Assembly (NCBI GenBank): GCA_910589195.1
Contig: CAJUTC010000002.1
Span: 1 to 64,000 of the forward strand
DNA from: an uncultured Lachnospiraceae bacterium
Lineage (GTDB): Bacteria; Bacillota; Clostridia; Lachnospirales; Lachnospiraceae
Reading direction: 5' to 3'
Length of the DNA: 64,000 nt
Part shown: positions 1 through 8,389 of the stretch, piece after piece
Layout: each line of letters begins with the position of its first letter
Position numbering within the stretch: position 1 is the stretch's first letter
Position numbers and translations under genes: made by a program
The notes under the pieces: generated by a model
Seen by the model: the letters and a program-made list of their open reading frames with translations, nothing else
What the model was told of the DNA's origin: nothing
The model's database searches: none

Positions 1-51
1 CGCGCCAGATTGTGGCTCTGGAGGCCCAGGGTTCGAGTCCCTGTATCCACC
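1..51 (+). tRNA. tRNA-His (GTG), 5' truncated by window edge
   Basis: The anticodon arm has stem CCAGA/TCTGG around loop TTGTGGC, giving anticodon GTG. A T-arm with GTTCGAGTCC and the 3' acceptor strand GTATCCAC follow. The 5' acceptor and D-arm lie outside the window. It heads a short tRNA cluster with tRNA-Gln and tRNA-Glu. Confidence 0.93.
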
Positions 52-56
52 TTAAT

Positions 57-90
57 AAAACCGTTAAGCCAAAGCTTGGCGGTTTTTAAG
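57..90 (+). terminator. Hairpin with T-tract after tRNA-His
   Basis: AAAACCG (57-63) pairs with CGGTTTT (80-86), with an inner GCCAA/TTGGC stem, followed by more T. It probably ends the tRNA-His transcript. This is read from the sequence only. Confidence 0.6.
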
Positions 91-106
91 CATTTTTCTT
101 TTATAT

Positions 107-179
107 TGGGCTATCGCCAAGCGGTAAGGCACAGGACTTTGACTCCTGCATTTCGTTGGTTCGAATCCAACTAGCCCAG
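107..179 (+). tRNA. tRNA-Gln (TTG)
   Basis: Complete cloverleaf. The acceptor TGGGCTA (107-113) pairs with TAGCCCA (172-178). The anticodon loop CTTTGAC gives TTG, and the T-loop TTCGAAT is canonical. No CCA is encoded. Confidence 0.95.
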
Positions 180-182
180 TTT

Positions 183-230
183 CAAAACCCTTGGAAAGCC
201 AGTAGTGGCTTACAAGGGTTTTGTTTTTGT
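183..230 (+). terminator. Intrinsic terminator after tRNA-Gln
   Basis: AAAACCCTTG (184-193) pairs with CAAGGGTTTT (213-222), an inner AAGCCA.../TGGCTT pairing extends the stem, and a T-rich tail runs to 229. Confidence 0.85.
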
Positions 231-333
231 CCAGAAATAAAAGCGTCTGTAAATCGATAATCCGCAAAACCGTAAAAAAGACTGGACAAATCCCATAATC
301 TGTGATAAGATAATCAGGCATTAAGAAGTATGC

Positions 334-405
334 GGCCTGTTGGTCAAGCGGCCAAGACGACGCCCTCTCACGGCGTAAACCCGGGTTCGATTCCCGGACA
401 GGTCA
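334..405 (+). tRNA. tRNA-Glu (CTC)
   Basis: The acceptor GGCCTGT (334-340) pairs with ACAGGTC (398-404) with one G-U pair. The anticodon stem ACGCC/GGCGT encloses CTCTCAC, anticodon CTC. The T-arm CCGGGTTCGATTCCCGG is canonical. CTC-Glu is the minor isoacceptor. Confidence 0.93.
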
Positions 406-621
406 TATTATGAAAGAATCCTTTGCTTCTGTTATCAGTTACGGACAGGATTTTATGAATGAAAGCATCTCAGCGAGGAATTGCGTGTTTGTTGCGTTTC
501 TGGCGGCAGGGATGTTTTTTTACTTTATAGGAAAATGCGTCCTATGAAGCAAATACCCTCCGGGGGATGCTCACTCAGCGCTAAGGAAAATGGCTGCTGG
601 CGCAGCCGCGCTCCGGGGCGA

Positions 622-646
622 GAGTCCGGCAGACCGGACTCTTTTT
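622..646 (+). terminator. Intrinsic terminator in tRNA-downstream gap
   Basis: GAGTCCGG-CAGA-CCGGACTC is a perfect 8-bp stem followed by TTTTT. A second small hairpin, GGCTGC-TGGC-GCAGCC, sits just upstream at about 591-606. The gap 406-702 holds no convincing gene: the open frame 481-738 runs straight through this terminator and the next one. The transcript that ends here may be the tRNA-Glu unit or a small unrecognised RNA. Confidence 0.75.
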
Positions 647-702
647 ATGCTGATAGGACAGCAGGCAGGATTTTTGTTTACGTATTCGCAAATGTTATCG
701 GA

Positions 703-846
703 GAAAAGAAAAAAGCGCCTGAGAGCGCTTTTTCTTAGGAATGGTAGGTATCAATAAGAAAATGTTGAAAGGGGGGCCGGATGGCGTTTGCCATCCGGTA
801 TGAGTATGAAAAAGTTTGTTAATTAGTTGCTTGCTGTTAAGCAACT
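703..846 (-). ncRNA. Putative small RNA, copy 1 of a paralogous pair
   Basis: Read on the minus strand this is about 143 nt. It starts with hairpin AGTTGCTT/AAGCAACT (846-839 with 832-825), beginning about 7 nt after a TATACT box. An A/T-rich linker and a perfect 9-bp GC hairpin (798-790 with 785-777) follow. Then come a single-stranded tract CCCCCCTTTC, a stretch with CCTACCATTCC, and an intrinsic terminator (GCGC hairpin near 712-733 with T-run). Copy 2 at 2128-2297 has the same order, conserved single-stranded parts, and stems that differ by compensating changes. The C-tract is complementary to Shine-Dalgarno-like sequence, which suggests a trans-acting regulator. Function is inferred; the family was not recognised. 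Confidence 0.55.
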
Positions 847-852
847 GTCATT

Positions 853-858
853 AGTATA
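853..858 (-). promoter_or_regulatory. -10 box of small RNA copy 1
   Basis: TATACT on the minus strand, placed so that position +1 falls on the first base of the 5' hairpin. Copy 2 has an identical TATACT at 2304-2309 with the same spacing to its own hairpin. The -35 regions are weak in both copies. Confidence 0.4.
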
Positions 859-922
859 AGGGATAAATGTGTCCGAACTGTGTCGTCAGGCTTTAATTTT
901 TATAAACGAATGGAAGAAATTC

Positions 923-1498
923 TTACGAAAACTGACAAAATATGTTTATTTTCTGTGCGCAATGAGCCAAGTGCCGTGCTTGTGCAAGCATTTGACATTC
1001 TGCTAAATTAGCACAGCAGTTTCTGTATTGCATTAAAATGGCGAATACTCCAATCCCCCTTTTTAAAAGAACTTGGCTGATGCGGATGGCATATTTGCTG
1101 TCAAAGGTTACATCAATCCCGTGGAACAAAAGCGCTGCTGCCATTACAGGAAAAATCCGTTCCGGGGAGCACTGAGTCATGTAGCCAATACAGGCAGGGA
1201 TGCCAATAAATATGGAATTAAAAAGCGCAACACCTACAGTGGTCCGGATAATGGGTTTCGCGTCCGGTACCAGCCCTTTTAATAGTTGCTGCCCGGTGTG
1301 CGTATGGCAGTCAATGAGGCCAGGCATAAACAGTTTGCCGGCTTTGCTTATCGTTTCACAAGCCTGATATTTTTTCCATAAACCCGGCCCCAATTCCAGT
1401 ATTTTTCCGTTTGCGATTGCCAGATCTGTATGAGTTTTTACCTGATCATAACGAACCAATAAGGTGCTGTCTTTAATTAATAAATCACGTGTTTTCAT
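923..1498 (-). pseudogene. Truncated amidohydrolase (ATZ/TRZ-SsnA type) remnant
   Basis: The open frame codes 191 residues; intact relatives have about 440-475. The first 85 residues look like a normal N-terminus: a beta-strand domain, then MPGLIDCHTHTG with the metal-binding HxH. After LLKGLVPD the reading becomes unlike the family, and the remaining metal ligands (His, His, Asp) and the C-terminal domain are absent. It resembles the N-terminus of the intact amidohydrolase at 37400-38827 in layout. I read it as a decaying gene, not a functional enzyme. Confidence 0.6.
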
Positions 1499-1879
1499 CC
1501 ATATTCTCCTGTTTTGCGTGTTTAAAACCGTTTAGATTTACACGGATTTTTACAGGTTTTCGTCACTCTTTAACACAAAGCGCCCTAAAATGGGTTCTAA
1601 AAGCCGATAATATTTATCGCGCATAGGGATGGCGGTGAACATGGTACAGAAGGATTGCGACAGGAAGGGCCGTAAGAGATCCAAGTAAGTTTCCGAATCC
1701 GTTAAGAAGAAGAACCGGGCTGGATTCCGGGCTGGTATGGATTTATCGGGAGATTCTAAGGCTGGCAGCCCATTACACAGCATTTAAACTGTATCGTTTC
1801 TCGTATCATAACGGGGTAACCTTATTTAACCTCCGGCCTATCTGTTATTGGATTATTTAGTAAAATTTAGAAAATTACA
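1499..1879. other. Non-coding or decayed stretch
   Basis: No gene is supported here. A 77-codon open frame on the minus strand (1550-1783) has no recognisable domain and no clear ribosome binding site. Given remnants on both sides it is more likely decayed coding DNA than a small gene. Confidence 0.4.
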
Positions 1880-2082
1880 CAAAATAGAAGCCTCCGAAAA
1901 CCCTTATGATATCCCGTATCCGGCAGATGCTGCAGGAAGAAACCGGAATTAATGTAAAAACGTTGAACCGGGCTGTGCAACAGCTAAAGGAGGAAGGGTT
2001 TTTAAGCTGTGCAAAGGAAAAGTTAGTTTTTCAAAAGAGCAGTATGAGATGGCGTTTTATGGATGGAAGGGGCAAAAGATAA
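1880..2082 (+). pseudogene. Remnant of a Crp/Fnr-type regulator C-terminus
   Basis: From 1906 the frame encodes a 58-residue peptide containing ETGINVKTLNRAVQQLKEEG, which looks like the winged-helix recognition segment of Crp/Fnr-like regulators, followed by a short wing. In a second frame just upstream (about 1882-1925) ENPYDIPYPAD resembles the residues that normally precede this helix, suggesting a frameshift. The ligand-binding beta-roll is missing. No promoter or start is evident. Confidence 0.45.
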
Positions 2083-2127
2083 ATAAACTGCACCAGGAAA
2101 TGGGAAGAGGAAAGAGGGTTACAAGGC

Positions 2128-2297
2128 ATGAAAAAACGCACCATAGGGTGCGTTTTTTTCTTAGGAATGGTAGGTATAAATAAGAAAATGTTAAAGGGGG
2201 GCCGGACGGTGCTTACACCGTCCGGTATGAGTATGAAAAAGCTTTGTGTTTTCAAGTGTGTACTTGAAACAAAGGCCAGTTGTTCTTTCGAACAACT
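2128..2297 (-). ncRNA. Putative small RNA, copy 2 of a paralogous pair
   Basis: Read on the minus strand this is about 170 nt. It starts with hairpin AGTTGTTC-GAAA-GAACAACT (2297-2278), placed directly after TATACT at 2309-2304. An extra hairpin TTTCAAGT/ACTTGAAA not found in copy 1 comes next, then a perfect 10-bp GC hairpin around 2202-2225. The tract CCCCCCTTT, the conserved CCTACCATTCC segment and a terminator (CGCACC hairpin, 2131-2158, long T-run) follow. Against copy 1 the linkers are nearly identical while both arms of the GC stem change together. A one-base indel breaks any shared protein frame. Confidence 0.55.
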
Positions 2298-2447
2298 AAA
2301 TACAGTATACCGTTTAATTGTGACGAAAGTATGGACATATCATGTAAAAATTATAAATTTTCTAAAGAAAATATTACTGCCTTCTTGTGTTCCCGAAATA
2401 AAAGGGATTGATAGAAAAGAAAAAGGAAAATAATATGAAAAAAGCCT

Positions 2448-2475
2448 TTGAAAACTCAGGAAGTTCGTATATAAT
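2448..2475 (+). promoter_or_regulatory. Promoter of mreB-recD2-comF
   Basis: TTGAAA (2448-2453), 16-nt spacer, TATAAT (2470-2475). Start of transcription is expected near 2482, leaving a leader of about 150 nt before mreB. Confidence 0.65.
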
Positions 2476-2634
2476 AAAATAGACGCAGTGGGTTTTTTAA
2501 CAGCAGCATCAGACAAATGATTAGAAGACGTTTGATACCGTTTAAAGATAGAGTGGTTTTAAGCTTCTGGAAAGATGGAGGTTTAAAACTGGTATAGCAG
2601 AGGAAGGAAAGACAGACAGGAGGAAGAAAAAATT

Positions 2635-3645
2635 ATGTTTACAATGATGTCCAATGATATTGGCATTGATTTAGGTACAGCCAGCATTTTGGTTTATATT
2701 AAAGGAAAGGGCGTTGTATTAAAGGAGCCTTCAGTAGTTGCGATTGACCGGGATACCAATAAGATAATGGCAATTGGTGAAGCGGCCCGGCTGATGATTG
2801 GACGTACGCCAGGCAATATTGTGGCAGTGCGTCCTTTGCGTCAAGGTGTTATTTCCGATTATACCGTGACGGAAAAGATGATGAAATATTTTATTGATAA
2901 GGCAGTGGGCAGGAAAACGTTACGCAAGCCCAGGATCAGCGTGTGTATCCCCAGCGGGGCTACGGAAGTAGAGAAAAAAGCGGTTGAGGATGCGACTTAC
3001 CAGGCAGGGGCCAGGGAGGTAACCATTATCGAGGAACCGGTTGCGGCGGCTATCGGCGCCGGGATTGATATTTCAAAAGCATGCGGCAATATGATTGTTG
3101 ATATTGGAGGCGGCACGGCGGATATTGCTGTAATTTCCCTGGGAGGCACGGTAGTTAGCACCTCCATAAAAACAGCCGGGGATGATTTTGATGAAGCGCT
3201 GGTGCGCTATATGAGAAAGAAGCATAATCTTTTGATTGGTGAGAGGACGGCGGAAGAGATTAAGATTAACATTGGCGCCGCATCCCGCCGGCCAGAGGTA
3301 TTAAGCATGGAAGTAAGAGGAAGGAACCTGGTAACCGGCCTTCCCAAAACCATTGTGGTAACATCAGATGAAACCCTAGAAGCCCTCCGCGAGCCTGCCA
3401 TGCAGATTGTGGACGCGGTTCATAATGTATTAGAGAGAACACCGCCGGAGCTTGCGGCGGATATTTTTGACCGGGGTATTGTGCTAACAGGAGGCGGCTC
3501 GTTGCTTAGCGGCCTGGATACCCTGATTGAGGAGAAAACCGGAATCACTACCATGATTGCGGAGGATCCGCTGACTGCGGTGGCCATCGGCACAGGAAAG
3601 TTTATTGAGTTTACCCATGGGGATGGGAAGGATGAATTCCAGTAG
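2635..3645 (+). CDS. mreB: Rod shape-determining protein MreB/Mbl
   Basis: A 336-residue actin-like ATPase that polymerises under the membrane and guides lateral cell-wall synthesis. Visible motifs are phosphate-1 loop DIGIDLGTAS (8-17), phosphate-2 loop VDIGGGTADI (about 155-164) and adenosine motif VLTGGGSLL (about 283-291). Length matches the family (330-350). AGGAGG lies 9 nt before the ATG at 2635; a Met at position 4 or 5 is an alternative start. It is not next to mreC/mreD, so it may be a second paralogue (Mbl type) and not the mreBCD copy. recD2 follows after 8 nt, so the two are probably co-transcribed. Confidence 0.93.
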   Translation: MFTMMSNDIGIDLGTASILVYIKGKGVVLKEPSVVAIDRDTNKIMAIGEAARLMIGRTPGNIVAVRPLRQGVISDYTVTEKMMKYFIDKAVGRKTLRKPRISVCIPSGATEVEKKAVEDATYQAGAREVTIIEEPVAAAIGAGIDISKACGNMIVDIGGGTADIAVISLGGTVVSTSIKTAGDDFDEALVRYMRKKHNLLIGERTAEEIKINIGAASRRPEVLSMEVRGRNLVTGLPKTIVVTSDETLEALREPAMQIVDAVHNVLERTPPELAADIFDRGIVLTGGGSLLSGLDTLIEEKTGITTMIAEDPLTAVAIGTGKFIEFTHGDGKDEFQ

Positions 3646-3653
3646 GGAATAAT

Positions 3654-5891
3654 ATGGCAGTAGTTACAGGATTTGTAGAACGGATTAAATACCGGAATGA
3701 GGAAAACGGTTATACGGTATTAAGTTTAAATGTGGATGGAGAGGAAACGGCGGTTGTAGGAACCTTCCACTTTATCAGCGAAGGCGAATTAATTGAGGCA
3801 GTGGGCGTTATGACAGAGCACCCGGTGTATGGGGAGCAGCTTACCATGGAACACTACGAAATCAAAACGCCAGAGGACACACTCTCAATGGAGCGATATT
3901 TAGGCTCCGGTGCCATCAAAGGCATCGGAGCTGCTTTAGCATCCAGGATTGTCCGCCGGTTTAAGAAGGATACCTTCCGCGTTATGGAAGAAGAACCAGA
4001 GCGGCTTTCGGAGATTAAGGGGATTAGTGAAAAGATGGCTATGGCCATTGCCCAGCAGGTGCAGGATAAGAAAGAAATGCGCCAGGCTATGATGTTTCTT
4101 CAGGATTATGGCATTTCCATGAGCCTGGCAGTAAAAATTTACCAGGAATATGGACACAAGCTCTATTCGGTGATTCGGGAAAACCCTTACCAGCTAGCGG
4201 AGGACATTCCAGGTGTAGGATTTAAAATAGCAGACGAGATTGCCGGAAAAGTAGGGATTTTTACGGATTCTGATTTCAGGATTCAATGCGGGATGCTGTA
4301 TGTGCTGCTGCAGGCGGTGGGGAATGGCCATACCTATCTGCCAAGACAGGAACTGCTTCTCCAGGCGTCAGAGCTTTTGCGGGTGGAAATTTTCTCGATG
4401 GAAAAGCATTTGATGGATATGCAGATCAGCAAGAAGATTATGATAAAAGAAGTAGGGGAACAGCAGGCGGTTTATGCGGCCCAGTATTATTATCTGGAAC
4501 TGAATACTGCCAGGATGCTTCATGATTTGAATATACGGGGCCAGGTTTCGGATAGCCGGATTGAGGAGAAGCTTATCCATATCCAGCAACAGGAGGGGAT
4601 TGAACTGGATGAGCTTCAGGCGGAGGCAGTGCGGCAGGCGGTAAACTGTGGCCTTTTGATTATTACCGGGGGGCCGGGAACGGGAAAGACCACTACCATT
4701 AATACGATTATCCGGCTGTTTGAACAAGAAGGCATGGAGATCCTTTTGGCAGCGCCTACAGGGAGGGCGGCGAAACGGATGACAGAGGCCACAGGATATG
4801 AGGCCAGAACGATTCACCGACTGCTGGAATTAAGCGGCGGCTTAACCGAGGAAAAAGGACATTCCTCCAATGGAATGCGGTTTGAACGGAATGAGTCAAA
4901 TCCGCTGGATGGAGATGTGGTGATTATTGATGAAATGTCCATGGTGGATATCCATCTAATCCACTCCCTTTTGCGGGCGGTTACAGTGGGCACCCGGTTG
5001 ATTTTAGTAGGAGATGTGAACCAGCTTCCCAGTGTAGGGCCGGGGAATGTACTTCGGGATGTGATTGAGAGTGGCGCGTTCCCGGTAGTGAAGCTGACGA
5101 AAATTTTCCGCCAGGCGGCGGAGAGCGATATTGTTATGAATGCCCATCGGATCCATAACGGGAAGCGGATTGATTTGGCAAAAAGCAGCCGGGATTTCCT
5201 TTTTATCAGAAGGGAAAACCCAGACGCCATCATTAGTGCCATGTTAACGCTGGTACAGCAAAAGCTGCCCAAATATGTGGAAGCGGATCCCTTTGATATT
5301 CAGGTTATGACACCTATGCGGAAAGGGGCATTGGGGGTAGAACGGTTAAACGGGATCCTTCAAAGCTTTTTGAATCCCCCTTCGCCTGAGAAAAAGGAAA
5401 AGGAATCGGGTTCGGTTATTTACCGGGTAGGAGATAAGGTGATGCAGATTAAGAATAATTACCAGCTTGAATGGGAGATCCGAAATGCCTATCAAATCCC
5501 GGTGGACAAGGGGATGGGAGTATTTAACGGCGATATTGGTGTAATCCGGGAAATTAATGAGTTTGCCCAGCTTGTGACAGTGGAATTTGATGAAGCAAAG
5601 CAGGTGAACTATAGCTTTAAACAGTTGGAAGAATTGGAGCTGGCCTATGCCATTACCATTCACAAATCCCAGGGAAGCGAGTATCCGGCAGTTGTTATTC
5701 CTGTTTATCCCGGGCCAAGGATGCTGATGACCCGGAACTTAATTTACACTGCCGTTACCAGGGCAAGAATGTGTGTTTGCCTGGTGGGCCTTCCTGGGGC
5801 CTTTCAGACGATGGCAGATAATTGTTTGGAGGAAAGGCGGTATTCCGGTCTTAGGCTTCGGATTGAGGAGTTAAAGGAAAGCAGTGAGTAA
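3654..5891 (+). CDS. recD2: RecD2-type ATP-dependent DNA helicase
   Basis: 745 residues, the length of the long-form RecD2 found in Gram-positives without RecBC partners. The N-terminal half holds an OB-like start and helix-hairpin-helix repeats (GSGAIKGIGAALA near 84-96, and further copies to about 190). The helicase core has Walker A GGPGTGKTTT (about 339), Walker B IIDEMSMVD (about 423), and superfamily-1 motifs TIHKSQGSEY (about 668) and YTAVTRAR near the C-terminus. It is a 5'-3' helicase acting in repair and replication-fork maintenance. It starts 8 nt after mreB. Confidence 0.94.
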   Translation: MAVVTGFVERIKYRNEENGYTVLSLNVDGEETAVVGTFHFISEGELIEAVGVMTEHPVYGEQLTMEHYEIKTPEDTLSMERYLGSGAIKGIGAALASRIVRRFKKDTFRVMEEEPERLSEIKGISEKMAMAIAQQVQDKKEMRQAMMFLQDYGISMSLAVKIYQEYGHKLYSVIRENPYQLAEDIPGVGFKIADEIAGKVGIFTDSDFRIQCGMLYVLLQAVGNGHTYLPRQELLLQASELLRVEIFSMEKHLMDMQISKKIMIKEVGEQQAVYAAQYYYLELNTARMLHDLNIRGQVSDSRIEEKLIHIQQQEGIELDELQAEAVRQAVNCGLLIITGGPGTGKTTTINTIIRLFEQEGMEILLAAPTGRAAKRMTEATGYEARTIHRLLELSGGLTEEKGHSSNGMRFERNESNPLDGDVVIIDEMSMVDIHLIHSLLRAVTVGTRLILVGDVNQLPSVGPGNVLRDVIESGAFPVVKLTKIFRQAAESDIVMNAHRIHNGKRIDLAKSSRDFLFIRRENPDAIISAMLTLVQQKLPKYVEADPFDIQVMTPMRKGALGVERLNGILQSFLNPPSPEKKEKESGSVIYRVGDKVMQIKNNYQLEWEIRNAYQIPVDKGMGVFNGDIGVIREINEFAQLVTVEFDEAKQVNYSFKQLEELELAYAITIHKSQGSEYPAVVIPVYPGPRMLMTRNLIYTAVTRARMCVCLVGLPGAFQTMADNCLEERRYSGLRLRIEELKESSE

Positions 5892-5963
5892 ACCAGAAGG
5901 CAAGAACCATTTGGAAGATGGGGAAGGTCTTAAAAGGCGCCCGGCAGGGCAGAAAGAGAGCAG

Positions 5964-6719
5964 ATGAAAAAAGACAGCAGATGGATGGAGTTTGCGGGGG
6001 GATTATTGACAGAAACTCTGACAGGTCTATTATTTCCCAGAACATGTCCGGTGTGTGGGCAGATTGTAGTTCCAAAAGGGGAGCTGATTTGTCCCGGATG
6101 CAGAAAACGGCTCTGCTATGTATCAGGCCCTGTTTGTTTAAAGTGCGGAAAAGAGCTATTAACACAAGATGGAGAGTACTGTGAGGGATGCAAGAAACAC
6201 CAGCGTACCTTTGATAAAGGGATAGCTCTTTTGAATTATAATGAAGTATCGGCTCATTCCATGATTCAGATAAAATACAAAAACAAAAGGGAATATTTGG
6301 ATTTTTATAGTTTGGAAATCATCCAAAGGTTGGGAAAGACGATCGCCAAGATGGATCCGGATGTTTTGATCCCGGTTCCGGTTCATCCCTCCAGAAAAAG
6401 GGCTAGAGGTTATAACCAGGCGGAGGAGCTGGCAAAGCGGCTTTCAAACCTTATGAAGATTCCGCTTTGTACGGATGTGTTGGTAAGAACCAAGAAGACC
6501 ATGCCACAAAAGGAATTAACGCCAATACTTCGATTAAAGAATTTAGAGCAGGCTTTTTTGGTAAGAGAGGAAGCTATTTGGCAGGGGATGGCGTCTGTGC
6601 TTTTGATAGATGATATTTATACCACCGGAAGCACCATAGAGGCCTGTGCCAGGGCGCTAAAAAGGGCAGGGATGAAACATATTTTCTTTGTTTCGATCTG
6701 TATTGGCGGGGATCGGTAG
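5964..6719 (+). CDS. ComF family protein (double zinc ribbon plus phosphoribosyltransferase fold)
   Basis: 251 residues. The N-terminus has two four-Cys zinc ribbons (Cys 28/31/43/46 and 58/61/73/76). The C-terminus has a PRTase fold with the PRPP-binding loop LLIDDIYTTGST (about 213-224). ComFC is needed for uptake of single-stranded DNA during natural transformation in Bacillus and Haemophilus. Here it follows recD2 after 72 nt, a DNA-related neighbour. No other competence genes are in the window, so competence itself is not shown. Confidence 0.9.
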   Translation: MKKDSRWMEFAGGLLTETLTGLLFPRTCPVCGQIVVPKGELICPGCRKRLCYVSGPVCLKCGKELLTQDGEYCEGCKKHQRTFDKGIALLNYNEVSAHSMIQIKYKNKREYLDFYSLEIIQRLGKTIAKMDPDVLIPVPVHPSRKRARGYNQAEELAKRLSNLMKIPLCTDVLVRTKKTMPQKELTPILRLKNLEQAFLVREEAIWQGMASVLLIDDIYTTGSTIEACARALKRAGMKHIFFVSICIGGDR

Positions 6720-6744
6720 AGCGAGGAAAAGAAAAAGAACGTTC

Positions 6745-6773
6745 TTGATTATTCCGGCAAAATGTAATATGAT
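6745..6773 (+). promoter_or_regulatory. Promoter of the GntR-family gene
   Basis: TTGATT (6745-6750), exactly 17 nt, TATGAT (6768-6773). Start of transcription is expected near 6780, just before the palindromic operator. Confidence 0.6.
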
Positions 6774-6786
6774 AATTAAGGCGAAA

Positions 6787-6796
6787 TTGTATACAA
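6787..6796. promoter_or_regulatory. Palindromic operator TTGTATACAA
   Basis: A perfect 10-bp palindrome a few bases past the predicted start site. It matches the TNGTATACNA-type sites bound by FCD-domain GntR regulators. Its position would block the promoter and suggests autoregulation by the gene at 6941. Confidence 0.5.
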
Positions 6797-6940
6797 CTTG
6801 TTAGAATCGATCCTGCTGCGTCCAAAACGTTTGAATGCGGGATTCCAAAGGCATATCAGGCAATGGCACCTGATCCATTTCAGGCGGCAGGGGACAGGGC
6901 AGTGGTTTGGGCGTACATAAACAGAAAGGGAGCATAAAAT

Positions 6941-7651
6941 ATGGCAGAAGGGTGTTACAGGAACCGGGAAGAGATGGTATATGAAAACCTGAAACAGGAT
7001 ATTTTAAACCTGGAATTAAAGCCGGGGCAGCTTTTAAAGGAAACGGAGCTTTGCGAGCGATTCGGAGTATCCAGAACGCCTGTACGTGATGCCCTCAGAA
7101 TGCTGCAGGAACAGGGATTTGTGCTGACTGTCCCTTACAGGGGGATTTATGTAACGCTTCTAAATTTAAGCAATATCAAGCAGATGATCTATATGCGGGT
7201 GGCAGTGGAAACCATGGTTTTGCGGGATTTTATGAAAGAAGCTTCCACGCCTCTGGTAATGGAAGATATCCGCTATCTGATACGAAAACAGCAGGCAATT
7301 ATTAAAGAACCAGATTTTAAACCGGAACAGTTTTACCATTTAGATGCCCAGATGCATGAGATTTGGTTTGAGGCTACCAGGAAGCAGAAGCTATGGGAGA
7401 TCCTTCAGGCTCAACAGCTTCATTACACAAGGTTCCGTATGCTGGATTTTGTAACAGAAACCGATTTTACCCGGATTATCCGGGAACACAAAAAAATGTT
7501 TGAGCTGATCGAGAAAAAGGATGTGATCCAGGTAGAAGAAACGCTGAAGGATCACTTGTATTTCAGCATGAAGCGGATGCGGCATCAGATTGATGTGGAG
7601 TACCGGGACTACTTTGAGGAAGAGCCGGAAGAAGGAAAGTTTGATATTTAA
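6941..7651 (+). CDS. GntR family transcriptional regulator (FCD type)
   Basis: 236 residues. The N-terminal winged helix contains LKPGQLLKETELCERFGVSR and TPVRDALRMLQEQG (about 26-60). The C-terminal all-helical FCD effector domain spans about 75-215. The ligand is not evident; FCD regulators bind small carboxylates, sugar acids or lipids, often with a metal held by Asp and His. Its own promoter and a palindromic site lie upstream. aroK follows 53 nt downstream with its own strong ribosome binding site; a shared transcript is possible. Confidence 0.9.
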   Translation: MAEGCYRNREEMVYENLKQDILNLELKPGQLLKETELCERFGVSRTPVRDALRMLQEQGFVLTVPYRGIYVTLLNLSNIKQMIYMRVAVETMVLRDFMKEASTPLVMEDIRYLIRKQQAIIKEPDFKPEQFYHLDAQMHEIWFEATRKQKLWEILQAQQLHYTRFRMLDFVTETDFTRIIREHKKMFELIEKKDVIQVEETLKDHLYFSMKRMRHQIDVEYRDYFEEEPEEGKFDI

Positions 7652-7704
7652 CAAAAGTAAAAGGCAAGCAGCCGTGTTAGAAGCTTTCAGTAAAGGAGAA
7701 ACGT

Positions 7705-8232
7705 ATGACAAAGAATATAGCGCTGATCGGGTTTATGGGAACCGGGAAAAGTACCGTATCCCATTATCTGGGAAAAAGGATGGGTCTGGAAGAGATTGAA
7801 ATTGACGAAATGATCGTAAAAGCAGAAGGGATGCCTATCACAGACCTATTTGCGAAGTTTGGGGAGGCGTATTTTCGTGACTGTGAGAGCAAGGCAATTC
7901 AAAAGCTCCAGGATAAAAAGAAAGCTGTGATTTCTTGTGGCGGAGGCGCTGTGATTCGGGAAGAGAATGTAATAAACTTAAAGAAAAGCAGTTGGATCGT
8001 ACTGCTGGATGCTTCTCCGGAAACGATTTTAGCACGGGTAAAGGATTCCACAAAACGCCCCATATTAAACGGGCATATGAACGTAGAATATATTTCCGGT
8101 TTGATGGAAAAGCGTCGGTCTTTGTATGAGAGAGCGGCAGATATTAAAATCGTTACCGACCAAAAATCGGTGGAAGCGGTTTGTCAGGAGATGCTTTCGA
8201 TGCTTTCAAAACTGGACGGAGCCGAATCGTAG
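7705..8232 (+). CDS. aroK: Shikimate kinase
   Basis: 175 residues, typical AroK length. It phosphorylates shikimate at the 3-OH with ATP in the aromatic amino acid pathway. Walker A GFMGTGKST (9-17), shikimate-binding Asp34 and Arg58, and the CGGGAV motif (78-83) are all present, as is the lid Arg region KRPIL. AAAGGAGAAACGT precedes the ATG. The 157-nt stretch to sigG holds no clear feature. Confidence 0.95.
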   Translation: MTKNIALIGFMGTGKSTVSHYLGKRMGLEEIEIDEMIVKAEGMPITDLFAKFGEAYFRDCESKAIQKLQDKKKAVISCGGGAVIREENVINLKKSSWIVLLDASPETILARVKDSTKRPILNGHMNVEYISGLMEKRRSLYERAADIKIVTDQKSVEAVCQEMLSMLSKLDGAES

Positions 8233-8389
8233 GGAAAAGTAAGAGGAAAAAGAAAGTCCCATTATGTAATACTGGCGCAGATAATCGTGTGCTGACATGT
8301 TCAATTGACAAAAAGGAATGGCCAGTACGCTTGTGTACTGACCAGATAGAATCCAGACAGTACACGACGCGGCAAAAGAGGATAGAGGG

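Noticed and set aside
481..738. 85-codon open frame after tRNA-Glu
   Set aside because: It runs through two intrinsic terminators and the small RNA, has no good ribosome site and no recognisable domain.
2128..2433. Plus-strand frame over small RNA copy 2, starting inside its terminator
   Set aside because: The matching region in copy 1 has a one-base indel, so the repeat does not conserve a protein frame; the stems are what is conserved.
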